From contig MU129986.1 in assembly GCA_015039465.1 (NCBI GenBank), forward strand, positions 466,590-530,589: a DNA stretch of 64,000 bases, read 5' to 3'. Numbering within the stretch: position 1 is the stretch's first letter; each line of letters begins with the position of its first letter. Position numbers and translations under genes: made by a program. The DNA is from Phlegmacium glaucopus (taxonomy: Eukaryota > Basidiomycota > Agaricomycetes > Agaricales > Cortinariaceae). This document shows positions 15,758 through 27,357 of this stretch, in pieces. The notes under the pieces are model-generated. The model was given only the letters and a program-made list of their open reading frames with translations, ran no database searches and was not told where the DNA came from.

Positions 15758-18162
15758 ATGATGGAAACCCAGAAAACAGAGACGGTCCTTGACCAACAAC
15801 TCCCGCCTTCTATGCCAGAAATACCTACGTTTGATTATGACTTGGAGAAGACCGGGACTGGTGGGGTACACTCTGTGAAGCCTTCAACATCGACAACGAT
15901 ATTGGACACAGAAACGTTGGATATCGAACATGTCCCTGTTCAGAACGACCCACGGAAATGGTCACCACTGCGTAAGGTGAGTTTTTCTCCAATATAACTC
16001 ACCATCTCTTGACTACCACATTTACCTCCATCTTATTTCCTAGAATACTACCCTAGCATTGATCGCTTCTGCTTCTATGATACTCAGTTACAATATACAG
16101 AACCGTGAGTATCTATCGTCTATATCACACTGCTCACTGCATAAACATACCTAGCTGCGGTCCAAGAAATGGAGGCACAATTGCCAGCAACCCCTTCGCA
16201 ATTCAGTTTGAGCATTGCGCTCTTTATACTCATCCAAGGCTTGATGCCGCTCTTCTGAAGTACAATAAGCGAAGTTAAAGGACGAAAGGTGGGCCATACT
16301 GACCTCGTTAAATATCTATTTGCATTAAATGTTTGATAAATTAGCTCGTTTATTTCTTGTCGCTTTCCTTGTTCACCCTTGGGACCATTATCGTAGCTTT
16401 GAGTCGCAGCATTGAACTATGAGCCGAGCGACATACCTGGGTTGCTCCTATATTTATAATTTACCCAGCGTCATTGGATTCCGGTGTATGCAGGCAGCCG
16501 GATCTAGTGCTGAGATTGCGATCGGGGCAGCAACACTTGCTGATATTTTTGACCCTGCAGTACGCGGTAAGAAAGTAGGTATCAACACTAACATTTCCTC
16601 TCATTATGACCCATGACTGACTTTGTATTTGAAGATGGGGATTTATTACACTGCACCACTGCTTGGACCGGTAATTTTTACCTTGTACAGTCTGAAACGC
16701 CCCTCAGGCTCAAGACCCAATCATATCCCCCTAGGCTGTTGGGTCTATCTTTGGAGGTGTATTGACGTCGGCGTTCAATTGGCGCGCCATCTTCTGGTTC
16801 CTTTCTATTCTTTCTGGCCTGAGCCTTCTCTCATTCGTCTTGTTCTTCCCAGACACATTCAGGCGCGAGCGAAGCCTTAATTATCAAAACGTGATTAAAC
16901 AGCGACGCAGGGCAGCTGCTCTTTCGTGTTTAAATGAAAAAGATCTGCTCGTAGTGAAGGACCTGCAATTGATATTAAGGAGAACAAGGAGACTGCTCTT
17001 GCGGTTAATCTTGATTTGTCTCTCGCTGATGTAAATCCTCTGAAGCCTCTTGGTCAAGTTTTGCGACAAAAGAACAATATTGTTGTCCTTATCTCATCTG
17101 GTAACGAATCTTTTTTCTGTATTTTCGGCATGAGTGCACTCACAACTATGTGTGCTGCTGTGCAGGGTTCCAGTTTGCATTTAGCTACCTGATATCATAT
17201 ACATCTGCCCGAACCCTTAGTACATCCTATGGTTATAGTCCCCTCAAAATAGGCTTGGTTACACTTTCTTTTGGAATTGGCAAGTTCTGGCCTTTTCAAG
17301 ACTTTGCAAGCAGACTGAATACTATCTATTGCCCTTGGGGATTCAGGAGGTATCGCTGGTAGTGTGGGGTGGCCGCTGGTCTGATTATGAGCTCGCACGC
17401 CTGAAATTAGCCAATAGCGGTAAAAGTTATCCAGAGGTGAGTCGATGCGTGGCGGCGCTGAAATTTTCATAACCGTAAACCAACTTCATCGTAAGAGGGG
17501 GACCGTCGCTCACTTCTTTCTTATATTTTATTGATACCCGTTATTTTTAACTGAATTTCCAGATGCGCTTGAGGAGTACCCTCCTTGGCACCTGGTTTCT
17601 TCCGCCGTGCGTTCTTGCTTTTGGATGGGTATGTGCGAAACATGTACACATTTCTGCTCTCTGCGTTTTTCTCTTTCTGTGTGGGTTCTTCCTCATGTAA
17701 GTTCTTTGTTTATGCTGAGGTAACATTTTAAAAATATTGTGAGTAGTTGGAGTTATTCGAGCACCATGGCGTACCTCGTTGATGCAAACAACGGGCGATC
17801 ATCGACAGCGGTTGCCACGAATAGTGCTTTCCGTGGAATTTCCGCTTTTGTAGCGACTGAGGTAGTGGTTCCTCTACAGGTGTGTTCAGCATTCTCGTTT
17901 TATGAAATATTCTCAATAATAAAATAACCTCTAGGATGATGTAGGCGATGGTATGAGGATTTGATTGAAGGGGTCGTGCACATTTTTCTTTGTAGGTTGG
18001 CTTTACACGATTTGGGCAGGCCTCATGTTGCTGAGTGGATCGGTCACCGTGCTGGTTTGGTGGAAGGGTGGTCAATGGCGTGAAGCAGCCGAGGCCAGGG
18101 AGGCTGAATATGCCAAGCGTTTTGACTTGGCCCCTATTTCGGACGTCGTGCCTGGTCTGTAG
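15758..18162 (+). pseudogene. Decayed MFS drug:H+ antiporter-like transporter
   Basis: Remnant of a 12-helix DHA1-type major facilitator. Recognisable segments are ending SPLRK then TTLALIASASMILSYNIQN, ALFILIQGLMPLF, TISEVKGRK, GFRCMQAAGSSAEIAIGA, ADIFDPAVRGKK, MGIYYTAPLLGP, GVLTSAFNWRAIFWFLS, FPDTFRRERSL, QFAFSYLISYTSARTLS, MAYLVDANNGRSSTAV and a normal C-terminus ending DVVPGL. Lesions: TGA at 16256-16258 where the family has Trp before the T/S-ISEVKGRK loop; a lost donor near 16417 (ATGAGC in place of GTGAGC); a frame change between KDLLVVK and GPAIDIKENKE near 16960; and another near 17360 before GGRWSDYELARLK. Introns and remaining splice sites are still recognisable, so decay is recent. 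Assembly errors could explain one lesion, hardly four. Confidence 0.8.
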
Positions 18163-18392
18163 CTGCACATCACTAGGTTTGTCCCGCTGCACACGAATTT
18201 TGTAGTTATTCCAGTACTGCCAGTGACCATTTAGATCAAAAATCATCAAAGGATTTACATTATGCCCTTGACGTTAGAAGCTGTTAGAAGTCGCATGAAT
18301 GAGAAAACACAGTAATAATACCCTAGGCCAGTAACATAAAGAGGGTCCATAATACATAAAGTACTTCCCAATAACATAAAAGTAGGTACATA

Positions 18393-21300
18393 TCATTTTT
18401 TATCAACAATCTCGTCTTCAGCGTCACTAACCATAGTTCTCCGAGAGAATGCTGCCGCAGATCTCCCCACAACACTCGATGGCCTCTTCACAGGACTTCC
18501 AGACAATCGATTCAGCTTCGGACTGGTGGGAGTAACAGAGGCGGAATTAGGTGGGCTGCCGGAAACACTGGTCCTGTTCAAATTTTGCACCATATTTTGA
18601 ACACTACTACTACCACCAGGTCGAGGACCGCGCGTAGTTCGTGTTCCTCTTGGCGCAGATTGTGCAGACCCAGCTCGCGAGATCGTCGTTTTACCGGTAC
18701 CTAACACAATGTCGCCGTTATCTGGCGGTGATGGGCTGCGCGACGCAATCTTGCTCGGAGTTGAATGAATGCTTGCCCGCTTTTGGGGAGTTGGTGGGAT
18801 TACGGATGTCAAAGGTGGTGGAGGCGGTGGAGTCAGGGTTGCTGGAATGTCATTTTCAGGAGCAGGATCAGTAAATGTGGGTCTGGTAGGAAGGTCATCA
18901 CTTTCAGGCGGAGGCTCCTTGAACGATGGCCTCGGTGGGAGGTCATCAAACTCTGGTGCAGGGTCTTTGAATGTTGGTCTCGGGAGGCCCCTATCTTCAC
19001 TTGTAATAACTGGTGGAGGCGGCGGTGGCGGCGTAAAAGAGGCGGCGACAGCCGGGCGAGGTGGAGGAGTTATTGGCTTAGACACAACCGCAGGGGGCGG
19101 CGGCGGCGGGACCAAAGGCGGTGCTGCAGCCTTTGGTTGCTGGGGTTCTGAGACTACTGCAGGAACCGGTGGTGGCAGAAGTGGAAGAGAGGGCAGCTCA
19201 GGCGATTTTACGCTTTTGGGAGCGAGTGATGGATTTTGAGCAATCTGTTGAGCGGCGAGGAGTACACGAGCGTCTGCGCCCATACTGATCCTGCTCCTGC
19301 TCAAGCGCATATCCACCGGAGCTGTACGCTTCCGCACAGGCACTTTACGTTCAGATTTTTTCTGCGCCAGAGTTGGTGGCAGTAGAACGTCATAATGTCT
19401 GAGAAGGTCCAGGAACAAAGCTGGAAAGGAAAGGTTAGATAAAGTTCATGTGATAAATGGATAAAACCTACATGTTGGATGACGATCCTGAATGGAAATT
19501 TCTGATTCAAACTTGGGTCGAAGAATAGCTAAAGAAAGAAACAATGACATTATCTAACTACGACACCATAAGTAAAAGAAGACTCACTTCTTCCCAAAGA
19601 AAGTGCAAGCTTAGTGAAATAAACTTCGTCAGTCTCATCTACCTTGGTGGACTGAACCAGGCTACACAAATTGGTTAGCCGCCATAAGAAGGGGTATGCA
19701 GGAACGTACTCTTTCAAATGTTTTACAATGGCATCAAGCACAAGAATATGCACACGGGGCAACTTCTGCAATGACGTAGCCACTTGTTGTAAATGCTCTT
19801 TACCTTCATCTCCCTCCTTCGACGCAGACGCGCCTACACTGGGGTACAGCTTACGGAAATCTTCCCATCCTTCATACAGAGCAAGAGGTGGGTTCAACTC
19901 AAGTGCCCACAACTTGATACAACTGGCAATCACAGGTGCATCAAACTTGGCTATGAGGTCTGTGGGGAATGGTTGGTTAGGAGGGATAGCATTTAAGCTT
20001 TCTCGTAAATGATGGACTGCTGGTAATGGTACATCGTAAATCCACGCTTTGCGTTTCTCGATATCATTAGGAAGCCGTTCGTATGCCTCGTCCAGTCCAT
20101 GCAGGAGCACGATGAGGACTGGGGGGATTGCGTCTTTTTTCGCTTCGCCTTGGGTGAGGGCGTACCAGCCACCTTCAGCCCATTTACGAAGATCAATGCC
20201 GAAAACAACGTCGGATTCGTCGTGTGCGACAGATTCGTACACCTGTGGATCAGGTCGAAAAGGTCCCGTACGATAACGTTCGATCAGAGCTGTGAGATCT
20301 GATTCAGGTTGATATGCGGAGATGAGTGTTCCTGAGCGTTCCATGGAAGGCTCCATTGACTTTGGCAAGTTTGCAAGGGTGCCTTGATATTGCAAAAGAA
20401 CTATAGCAAGGAAAAAGATGAGTTTCCGTCCTACATCTTGACTACGGTTGTACTTACCGGTTTTTACTGCCCTCAGTCTCTCAGTCTCCATGTGTTGTAA
20501 CAATTTCAGAGTGTCTTCGATCCGCTCTTCCAGAGCAAGTCGTTGCCTATCGAGTTTTCTGACACCAATGCGGTAAGCCTTGTCAGCTTCATCTGCATCA
20601 CTCCTGGCGCGTATATAACCAGGTTCGGAATTGGCTGAATTGTTCAAGGCCTTGCTAACTAGGTTAACAAGGTTGCCGGTGCGCTTGAGGAGGTTTTCAG
20701 GTTGCAATCTAGGAGACAGTTGCGCTTCTGAAGTTGATTTCTCCAACTCAAAGGCCTAATATATATACACAAAACTTAATGAGAAGGCATCACCATGATT
20801 AAATAATGCAGACCTTGGGTCGGAATTGATAGTAGGCGTCATCGGAGCCTTCAAATTGGTTTCCAAATTCTCCTAATCTGCGCAGGAGACCCTCTCTCTC
20901 CGTCAGAACTCTCGCCATATCTTCAGCGCGATCAAGACTTCCTCCCAGACTATGGACATTCTCTTTCAACCAAGTGACAAATTCTTCGCCTGTGAAAGTA
21001 TCTTGATATTCACCGATGAGAGGGAAGCGCACTGGCCGAAGAGGGAGTTCGGCTGCAGCACGTGCCAGGAGGCCCGAAATTGCAGCAGGTGGGAGGGATA
21101 AGCCTGCCAGAATGATCGTCTCTGGTGCCAGCGGCGGTGTCGGGGAACTCGGCAGCTGGACTGGAGCTGGCATGGGCGATATGGGAGGTGGTGACTCTAG
21201 TTCTATTTCTTTGCCTTTACCCTTGTCGACTTTGGTCAAAGGTTTCTCACTTGAGGATTCCGGCGAGGTATTGGAGTCATCTTCGGAAGTCGTCGTAGCA

Positions 21301-22221
21301 ATGCCCTTCTTTTGGATTTCTTTGAGCCGTTGTGCAATGCGTTCCGAAACGCTGGCTGTTCGTTGAACAGGTGCGCGATCCGCAGGTCGGACACGAGGTG
21401 AGTTGGTGAATTTGTCGATTGGACCATCGTTATTAGGTGCAAACTTTGCGCTAGAGGAAAAGTCATTAGAATTGAACGTAACGATATCATGGTCATCCAC
21501 TGACTCGTCTTCAGCCTCGTCGGCACGTCGGGTCTTTGCTAAATATTGGTGCTTCAACTTGGAAACATCTACTTGAGCTTGTTCATATGATCGAAGCCAG
21601 TTGTCAACGACGGTAGTTTTGGTCTGCCTTAAACGGGCCTGTTATAAACTCATCAGAGAGGGCATGTGTGAGTCAAGATACTGAAAGCAAACCTTGTAGG
21701 CTTGGGCCCAGCGATCAAAAGGGTCGGCAACAAGGGTAGTAAGCTCCTTTGCTATAGAATTGTGGGCTTGGCCTTGGGTAACAGACTCTGCCTGAAGGCC
21801 GCGGAAAGCCATCAAGAGCGAAGCCCCATCATCAGCGTTGAAACCAGTAGCTAAATGTTCATCTATAAGTTTATGATGAGAATGAATGATGCGGTTGAAA
21901 CTGACTCGGTTTTCCAGTAGGGGCGGGGGTCATAAGGTTGCTGGTGAGGTAGCTCTCTGCGGATGCACGGGCCTTTGGTTGAGAATGATGAGGTGGCGAC
22001 AATAGTCTATGTCAAAAGATAATACATACTCGTATAAAAGTAATAATCTCATCATTTTCTGCGACACCCTGTTGTTAAGGAATGTCAGAGAACCAAAATA
22101 AGAAAATGGAATGGCAGAAAGAGACCTGTTCGAGCTTGCCAAACAGAGTTTCAACACCCCTGTGGTAGTCCTGCGACCAGAAAGAGTTTGAAAAAGTTAA
22201 TGGCAAGGATAAGACCGCCAT
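18393..22221 (-). CDS. F-BAR/DEP/RhoGAP domain protein (Rgd2/Rga8-like)
   Basis: Peripheral membrane protein expected to shape or sense membranes and act on Rho-type GTPases at growth sites. Ten exons (22221-22126, 22068-22030, 21972-21906, 21862-21693, 21638-20814, 20755-20458, 20400-19710, 19661-19588, 19528-19472, 19420-18393) give 1114 residues. F-BAR start: FSNSFWSQDYHRGVETLFGK. A DEP domain (about 325-397, DTFTGEEFVTWLKENV) is inserted in the F-BAR coil, which resumes with DADEADKAYRIGVRKLDRQR, the arrangement of yeast Rgd2. A GAP-like region follows (about 560-760), then a long Pro-rich tail with repeated PTFKDPAPE/PSFKEPPPE units and poly-Pro runs suited to SH3 or profilin binding. 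The usual GAP arginine finger is not evident (see findings). Confidence 0.88.
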
Positions 22222-22408
22222 GGATTTGACTGAGAATGTGGGTTCGGAGTGAGGGGTTGTGCCGGCTTTTTATGGAAGGTGCGGTTGGGGTGTGTCCTTG
22301 GAACACGTGGAATAGCTATATGCGCTTCTGCAGTACACTGCCGGACATTGCCGAACTCACGATCAAAATTTCCAAGTTGGCCTCTGCTCTCTCCAGTAGT
22401 TCCTGCCA
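22222..22408. promoter_or_regulatory. Divergent promoter between the RhoGAP-like gene and mL44
   Basis: A 187 bp spacer separates two divergent ATGs. It includes a CACGTG palindrome at 22304-22309, a bHLH/Cbf1-type core. Factor binding is inferred from the motif only. Confidence 0.45.
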
Positions 22409-23639
22409 ATGAACCATGTCCCTAAACGACTCGTATCAACTGCTGCAAGGCTCGCGTCCGTGTCACCAGCTAGTACTTCTACTTTTCCTCCAAAAGAGTC
22501 CTTCAGTGTCAGCAAAGACGCGCTCGTAAAAGAAGAATTTCATCCAGAAACTTGGGCTGCACTTCAACCTCCACCTTCAACAGCTCTCTCAGCTTTTGCT
22601 CATCGAATAGGCCTTGCTTCAATTCTCACTTCAACAGATCTCATACAACAAGCCTGTACACATTCGTCCTTTCTTACCCTCTACCCTCATCACTATCCTA
22701 CAAACCCCATTCCAAAGACTAACGCACAACTTTCAACTCTGGGAAATTCCCTAATGGGCCTTTTCGCAACAGAATATATCCACGCAAAATATCCCTACCT
22801 CCCTACCCGCGTTTTAAAAGCAGCCGTTACTGCTCATGTTGGTACCACCAGTTGTGCAAGTGCTGCACAAGAAATGGGTGCATCTCAACTGCTACGGTGG
22901 CATAGAACAGTATGTCTATTTCGATTCTATACTCTTATGTTTGTTGCTCATACTCCACGTAGCCTAGAATAAAATCTACACCCGGCGTTTTTTATGACGA
23001 TGCTTTGGCCTCTATACCAAGGTCACTGACAGGACTCATTTATCAAAAACGTTCACTTCCCTCAGCAAGGCAATTTGTCCATGCTTATTTCCTAAGTCGT
23101 CAAGTGGATATTCGTTCAATGCTCAAATTCGTGGAACCTAAAAGAGCACTTTTGGAGATGGTCAAAAAATACAACAGAGAACCCCCAAAATCAAGGTAGC
23201 CTTCTTTATTGTACTTCTTTAATGTTCTATCTGATAGTTTCAAAAGATTGCTGAAAGAGACGGGACGATACTCCAATTCACCAGTGTTTGTTGTGGGCAT
23301 TTTTTCAGGGGCTGATCAGATTGGTGAGGGTTTTGGGTCGTCATTGAAGATGGCCGAGTTCCGCGTATGTGTCCCGTGTCCTTCTCATCGTTTCCATTGT
23401 TGTCTTATCAATGTCTCTTATAGGCCGCAGAGGACGCCCTTCTGCGGGTTTATCTTACACGAACGCCCGATGACCGTATTCAACTCCCATCATCTACATT
23501 CCCCCTTGGGCTGGGTGATGTTTACAGGACAGATGCTCAAGCGAAAGAGGGAGAATACAGCGCGCCCGACCTTGTCGTGGCAGAGCCTATATACGAAAGC
23601 TCCGGTAAGAGCTGGTCAAAGCCGCTTAGGCAATCGTAA
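22409..23639 (+). CDS. MRPL3: Mitochondrial large ribosomal subunit protein mL44 (Mrpl3)
   Basis: Mitoribosomal protein with an RNase III-like fold lacking catalytic use; it sits near the polypeptide exit of the mitochondrial large subunit. Four exons (22409-22909, 22963-23195, 23247-23364, 23424-23639) give 355 residues. The N-terminus is basic and Ser-rich, fitting a mitochondrial presequence. RNase III-like landmarks are DLIQQACTHSSFL, NAQLSTLGNSLMGLFATEYI and FYDDALASIPRSLTGLIYQK. A C-terminal dsRBD-like part reads VFVVGIFSGADQIGEGFGSS then KMAEFRAAEDAL. The catalytic acidic signature of active RNase III (ERLEFLGDA) is replaced by AQLSTLGNSL, as in other mL44 proteins. Confidence 0.9.
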
Positions 23640-23854
23640 GGGTTGGGGTAGGGTTATCTTATTTTTTCAACGGAAAATAATATTGTTCTGATGTTGAAGT
23701 CTTTCACACCTTCCTTTAGAGAGGCTTAAAGAACAACATTGTTGAATCTAGTGGGCGTCAGATGGTCAAATTTGCTACACTGAGCCCACTCATCAACATC
23801 AGAACTTGAGCCCGCGCCTGACTTACAGACGAATTTTAAATAAACTGAATGCTA

Positions 23855-25098
23855 TCATCTAACTTTACCCTTCAGTGTATCCCGTACTGTACTCCTTTCT
23901 CCGAGCAAAGCCATTATCTGCCATCTCTGATCACGTACTTCGCGATCTTTTATAACGACCGTATCTTCACCATCATCATCCTGCAGACAGAGTCCTAAGT
24001 TAGTAATCATAGTTGTAAATGGAGATACATACCAGGACAGACGGTGAAACTGTGAACCGCAGAGCAGCTGCAGACTTGTTGGGCAAGTCTGCAGGAGAAA
24101 CAGAAAAAAGAGTTTGAAAGGAAGCGGATGTGAGGACCGGGGGCTTATGTGGGAAGTGGTGGTGAAGGGTATTTGAAGATAGGTGTGAGGAATTGCTTGA
24201 AGATGGTGCAATGGAACTGATGGCATGTGAGGTTGATGTTAGAGTTAGGGCATGTGTGATAAGTTGCTTCAATTTAGCCTAAAGAGGGAAAGGTTCAGCG
24301 GGAAAGCGAAGATAAAATTTTAGGGATGACGAACCTCGCATGCTAGAGCCATGAGCGTGGGCACGCTACGTAAGGGTGCGCTGAGACTATTTTGTGCGCA
24401 GATAAGGTTCATCCTGTCGGCGATGTGCTGTAATGTGGGAGCACGTGTACTGGAATGGAGGTGGACAGGTAGTCGACTTCCAGCAGGGTCTGCAACGGGA
24501 CATAGTTGCCACTGAATCAACGGGGGGGAATTTTAAAAAATGACATACCACCCCTCTCATTTAATAGTTCCACACCTCGTTCAGATGATATTTCATCTGT
24601 GTCTTTCTTCATTCGCAGATGTTCGGACGCATTTTGTTGTACGGGTAGACTTTTAAGTCTTTCCCGTTCGCGCCTTCCCATAGATAACGTCCATCTTTTT
24701 ATACGTGTAGAACGGATAGACCGAGAGTCATCGGACATGTCAGGACCCTGATATGGAAGAAGCAATCGTCTACGCTTTGTTGGAGGAGGTTTGGGGAGTG
24801 TCGGCGGAGGTGGTGTTGGAGGTCGTTTGAGAGTTGCGGTGGCATCAAAGAGGGATATTATGAGAGCATTGTGAAGTTGCACTGTAAATATGAAGGTTCG
24901 TTACTTGAGAGTAAATTGGATAAGAACAATCATACGAAGTGTAGGGGTCACGAGAACGCTTTTGGCTGTATCTTCGAATTCTTGGCGAGATGTTTTTCCT
25001 GATACAAAGTTACTGAGTGAGTCAAAGTAGACCTGGGCTTGTGAGCCCAGATTGCGCGTGAGTTGGCCCTTTAATGTGGATGTGGATGAAAGAGACAT
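23855..25098 (-). CDS. HFI1: SAGA core subunit Hfi1/Ada1
   Basis: Histone-fold core subunit of the SAGA coactivator, nuclear. Five exons (25098-24936, 24881-24549, 24489-24335, 24278-24033, 23980-23855) give 340 residues. The N-terminal block TRNLGSQAQVYFDSLSNFVS with KTSRQEFEDTAKSVL and then LQLHNALIISLFDATATLKR is the SAGA-Tad1 family pattern. A Pro-rich, KRRR-containing stretch follows. Later parts read APTLQHIADRMNLICAQ with VPTLMALAC and AKLKQLITHAL, the segment expected to hold the histone fold. It is head-to-head with the makorin gene, 102 bp apart, and converges with mL44. Identification rests on motif order, not on a search. Confidence 0.85.
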
Positions 25099-25200
25099 TT
25101 AGACAGTGGTGTAAGTAAGGAGGAGAAGAGTTATTATCCTCGGTCACGTGCTACTCTGCCATGACCTAATCCTCCGAAATCATCTCTCTCTCAAGACCCC
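25099..25200. promoter_or_regulatory. Shared promoter between HFI1 and makorin with a TCACGTG site
   Basis: The 102 bp spacer between divergent start codons carries TCACGTG (25144-25150), the extended E-box bound by Cbf1/USF-type factors in fungi. Both genes are likely driven from here. Confidence 0.45.
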
Positions 25201-27245
25201 ATGTCGTCGTCTACGACTCGACCGTCAACATCAAAACCCAGAGGTGTATGCCGCTACTATACTGCTCCAAGGGGATGTTTTACTGCCGATTGCAAGTTCT
25301 TGCATAGCGAGCTACCAAAGGAGGCGAACCCTGACCCTCCCTTGTTAACGCCCTACGACAAGGCGAAGCGATGTCGCTTTTATGCACAAGGTTTGATGTC
25401 CCACCCAGTTTGCACTTCGTTTTGACTTATGGCTTTTACCAGGATTTTGCAAAAGAGGAGATGCATGCTGGTTCTTACATATATCTGACCGAAAAACTGG
25501 CGACAATACTACGCCATCTGAAGACGAAGATGAAGAACTCTGTTCGATCTGCTTTGAGAAACCCGTGACGTTTGGCCTGTTAGGTATATCCCTCATATTC
25601 TTTATGGCTGATCTCCTGCTTACATTTGAATGCAGGCGGCTGTGGTCACATCTTTTGTATCACCGTAAGCTGATCTGATTTGAGGCAAGCGTCTTCTTAT
25701 ACAATGTCGCAGTGCATCAAGCAATGGAGAGACCCCAAGAACAAACCAGGTGGCGTGCTTGAATCAGGCAACACGAAGAAGTGTCCCATGTGTCGTGCTC
25801 CAACTAACTTTATCACCCCATCCTCCAAGTTCTGGAAAGCGGATACAAAAGAGAAGGATGAAATTATTAAAGCCTACAAGGAGAGTATGTCTCGGGTTCC
25901 ATGTCGGTGCGTCTATAGCATTTCAACCTGCCATGCATTGCTTACGGAGGCGTCCTTAGTTACTTTCAAAAGTCGTTACACAGCAAGCCTCTTTGTCCTT
26001 TTGGAAAAGATTGTTTCTATCAACATCTCAATGCTGATGGCACTCCCTACACATTCAAAGAAGGCGTTGATGTAGCGATGCGGGTATGTGACACCGTTCC
26101 TTCGTCTCCACCCTGAGCTCACCTGCGTGACCACTCTTAGAAATACCAACGACGACCTAGGATTGATAATTTCAATATCATGACCTTGTCTCTAGATTTC
26201 GCTGATTTCTTGTTGCCCATCGATCGGCCGGCTCGATTTACTATCAGGGAACGGCCAATAGTTGCGTCTCAGAGTAATGCAGTAGACACTCACACCACGC
26301 AGCCTCGCCACCGTCGTCGGGATCAGGATCGACCCCGAGTGACTAATGCTGCGAGAAGACTCCAACAGGTTGGCGAGTCATTGGAAAGATTAAATGATGT
26401 TATCAGCGAAGGTGCTACCCTTGACAGTCTGAACACTGCAGTTGAGGCACTAAGAGCGGGATTGGGAAGATTAGATGCGAATTCCGGAGATGACAGAAGG
26501 CGACCAGATAGGTTGACGAGACAACGAGTTGATGAAGCAAATAGTGGAACGGCTGATAGACAAGAAGATGAAGTGATGGAGCGCTTGGAAGTTCTTGTAC
26601 GTATTCTCAGCCACTTTATGGAAAAACTGACAAAATATATATATTTAGGCGGACCAAATGTTGGCTTCGATACAAGCTTTGCGGATGAACGCTCAAGAGG
26701 AAGAGACGGGACGAGATGGGGCCGAGACTCCCTTGCCTGCTTTAGAACGACCATCAGGAGACATTGATTTTGACATGCCATCACCGCAAATTCGATCCTA
26801 TGGTTGGAGAGAGAGAGTGGATGATGGGTATGAGTCGACTGATTCAATGCCCACTCTGCGGAGCGTCTCCAACTCGAGCGATGATGAGATAAGCGAATCG
26901 AGTGATGAAGATGAAGGTCCTTCCAGGAGACTTGGGGACAGGGCGGTGCTGACGGCAGCCCATGCTGTAGAACGTATCCAGTCAATCGAACAGGAGCGCT
27001 TTCGTAGGGCTTTTGTTGAACGCACAGAGGAACCTGTGACGGAAGAGGAAGTTCTCAGTGACATTGAACCGCATTCGGAGCCTCCGTTTGTTACGGATGG
27101 TCGTGGGCGGGTTGTATGGACTAGTCCGGCAGAGGAGAACAAGTCGAGTCGACCGACGGAGGAACAGAACGGAGAGCCTGCGAGTAGACCGGAGGCGGCA
27201 ACTGGATCTGGGGGGTTGTTGGGTTGGTTCAATGCATTATTTTAA
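25201..27245 (+). CDS. Makorin-type CCCH/RING E3 ubiquitin ligase
   Basis: Predicted RNA-binding E3 ubiquitin ligase. Seven exons (25201-25390, 25443-25583, 25636-25664, 25713-25906, 25960-26083, 26141-26596, 26649-27245) give 576 residues. Order: a first CCCH finger (CRYYTAPRGCFTADCKFLH), a second of canonical spacing (CRFYAQGFCKRGDACWFLH), a C3HC4 RING (CSICFEKP...CGHIFCITCIKQW...CPMCR), and a third CCCH-like finger (CPFGKDCFYQH). This is the makorin architecture. The C-terminal half is long, polar and acidic with coiled-coil potential (ARRLQQVGESLERLNDVI), ending in a short hydrophobic LLGWFNALF. Exon 3 (29 nt) encodes the RING His-Cys core. Substrates are unknown. Confidence 0.93.
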
Positions 27246-27357
27246 GGACATTTTGTTATGTAATTAGAAAGGAAGGTGTTGTAGCAGCGATGACATCATT
27301 AGCTGAGTACTGTATAAAGGATTCACAAATCATAAACCTTCCTTATCTTTTCCCATC

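Noticed and set aside
18769..19239. Plus-strand Gly-rich open frame of 156 codons
   Set aside because: It is the reverse complement of the Pro-rich tail of the F-BAR/RhoGAP protein; Pro codons read as Gly/Arg on the other strand.
26323..26985. Minus-strand 220-codon open frame
   Set aside because: It is antisense to the makorin C-terminal coding region, whose frame joins the RING and CCCH fingers by splicing.
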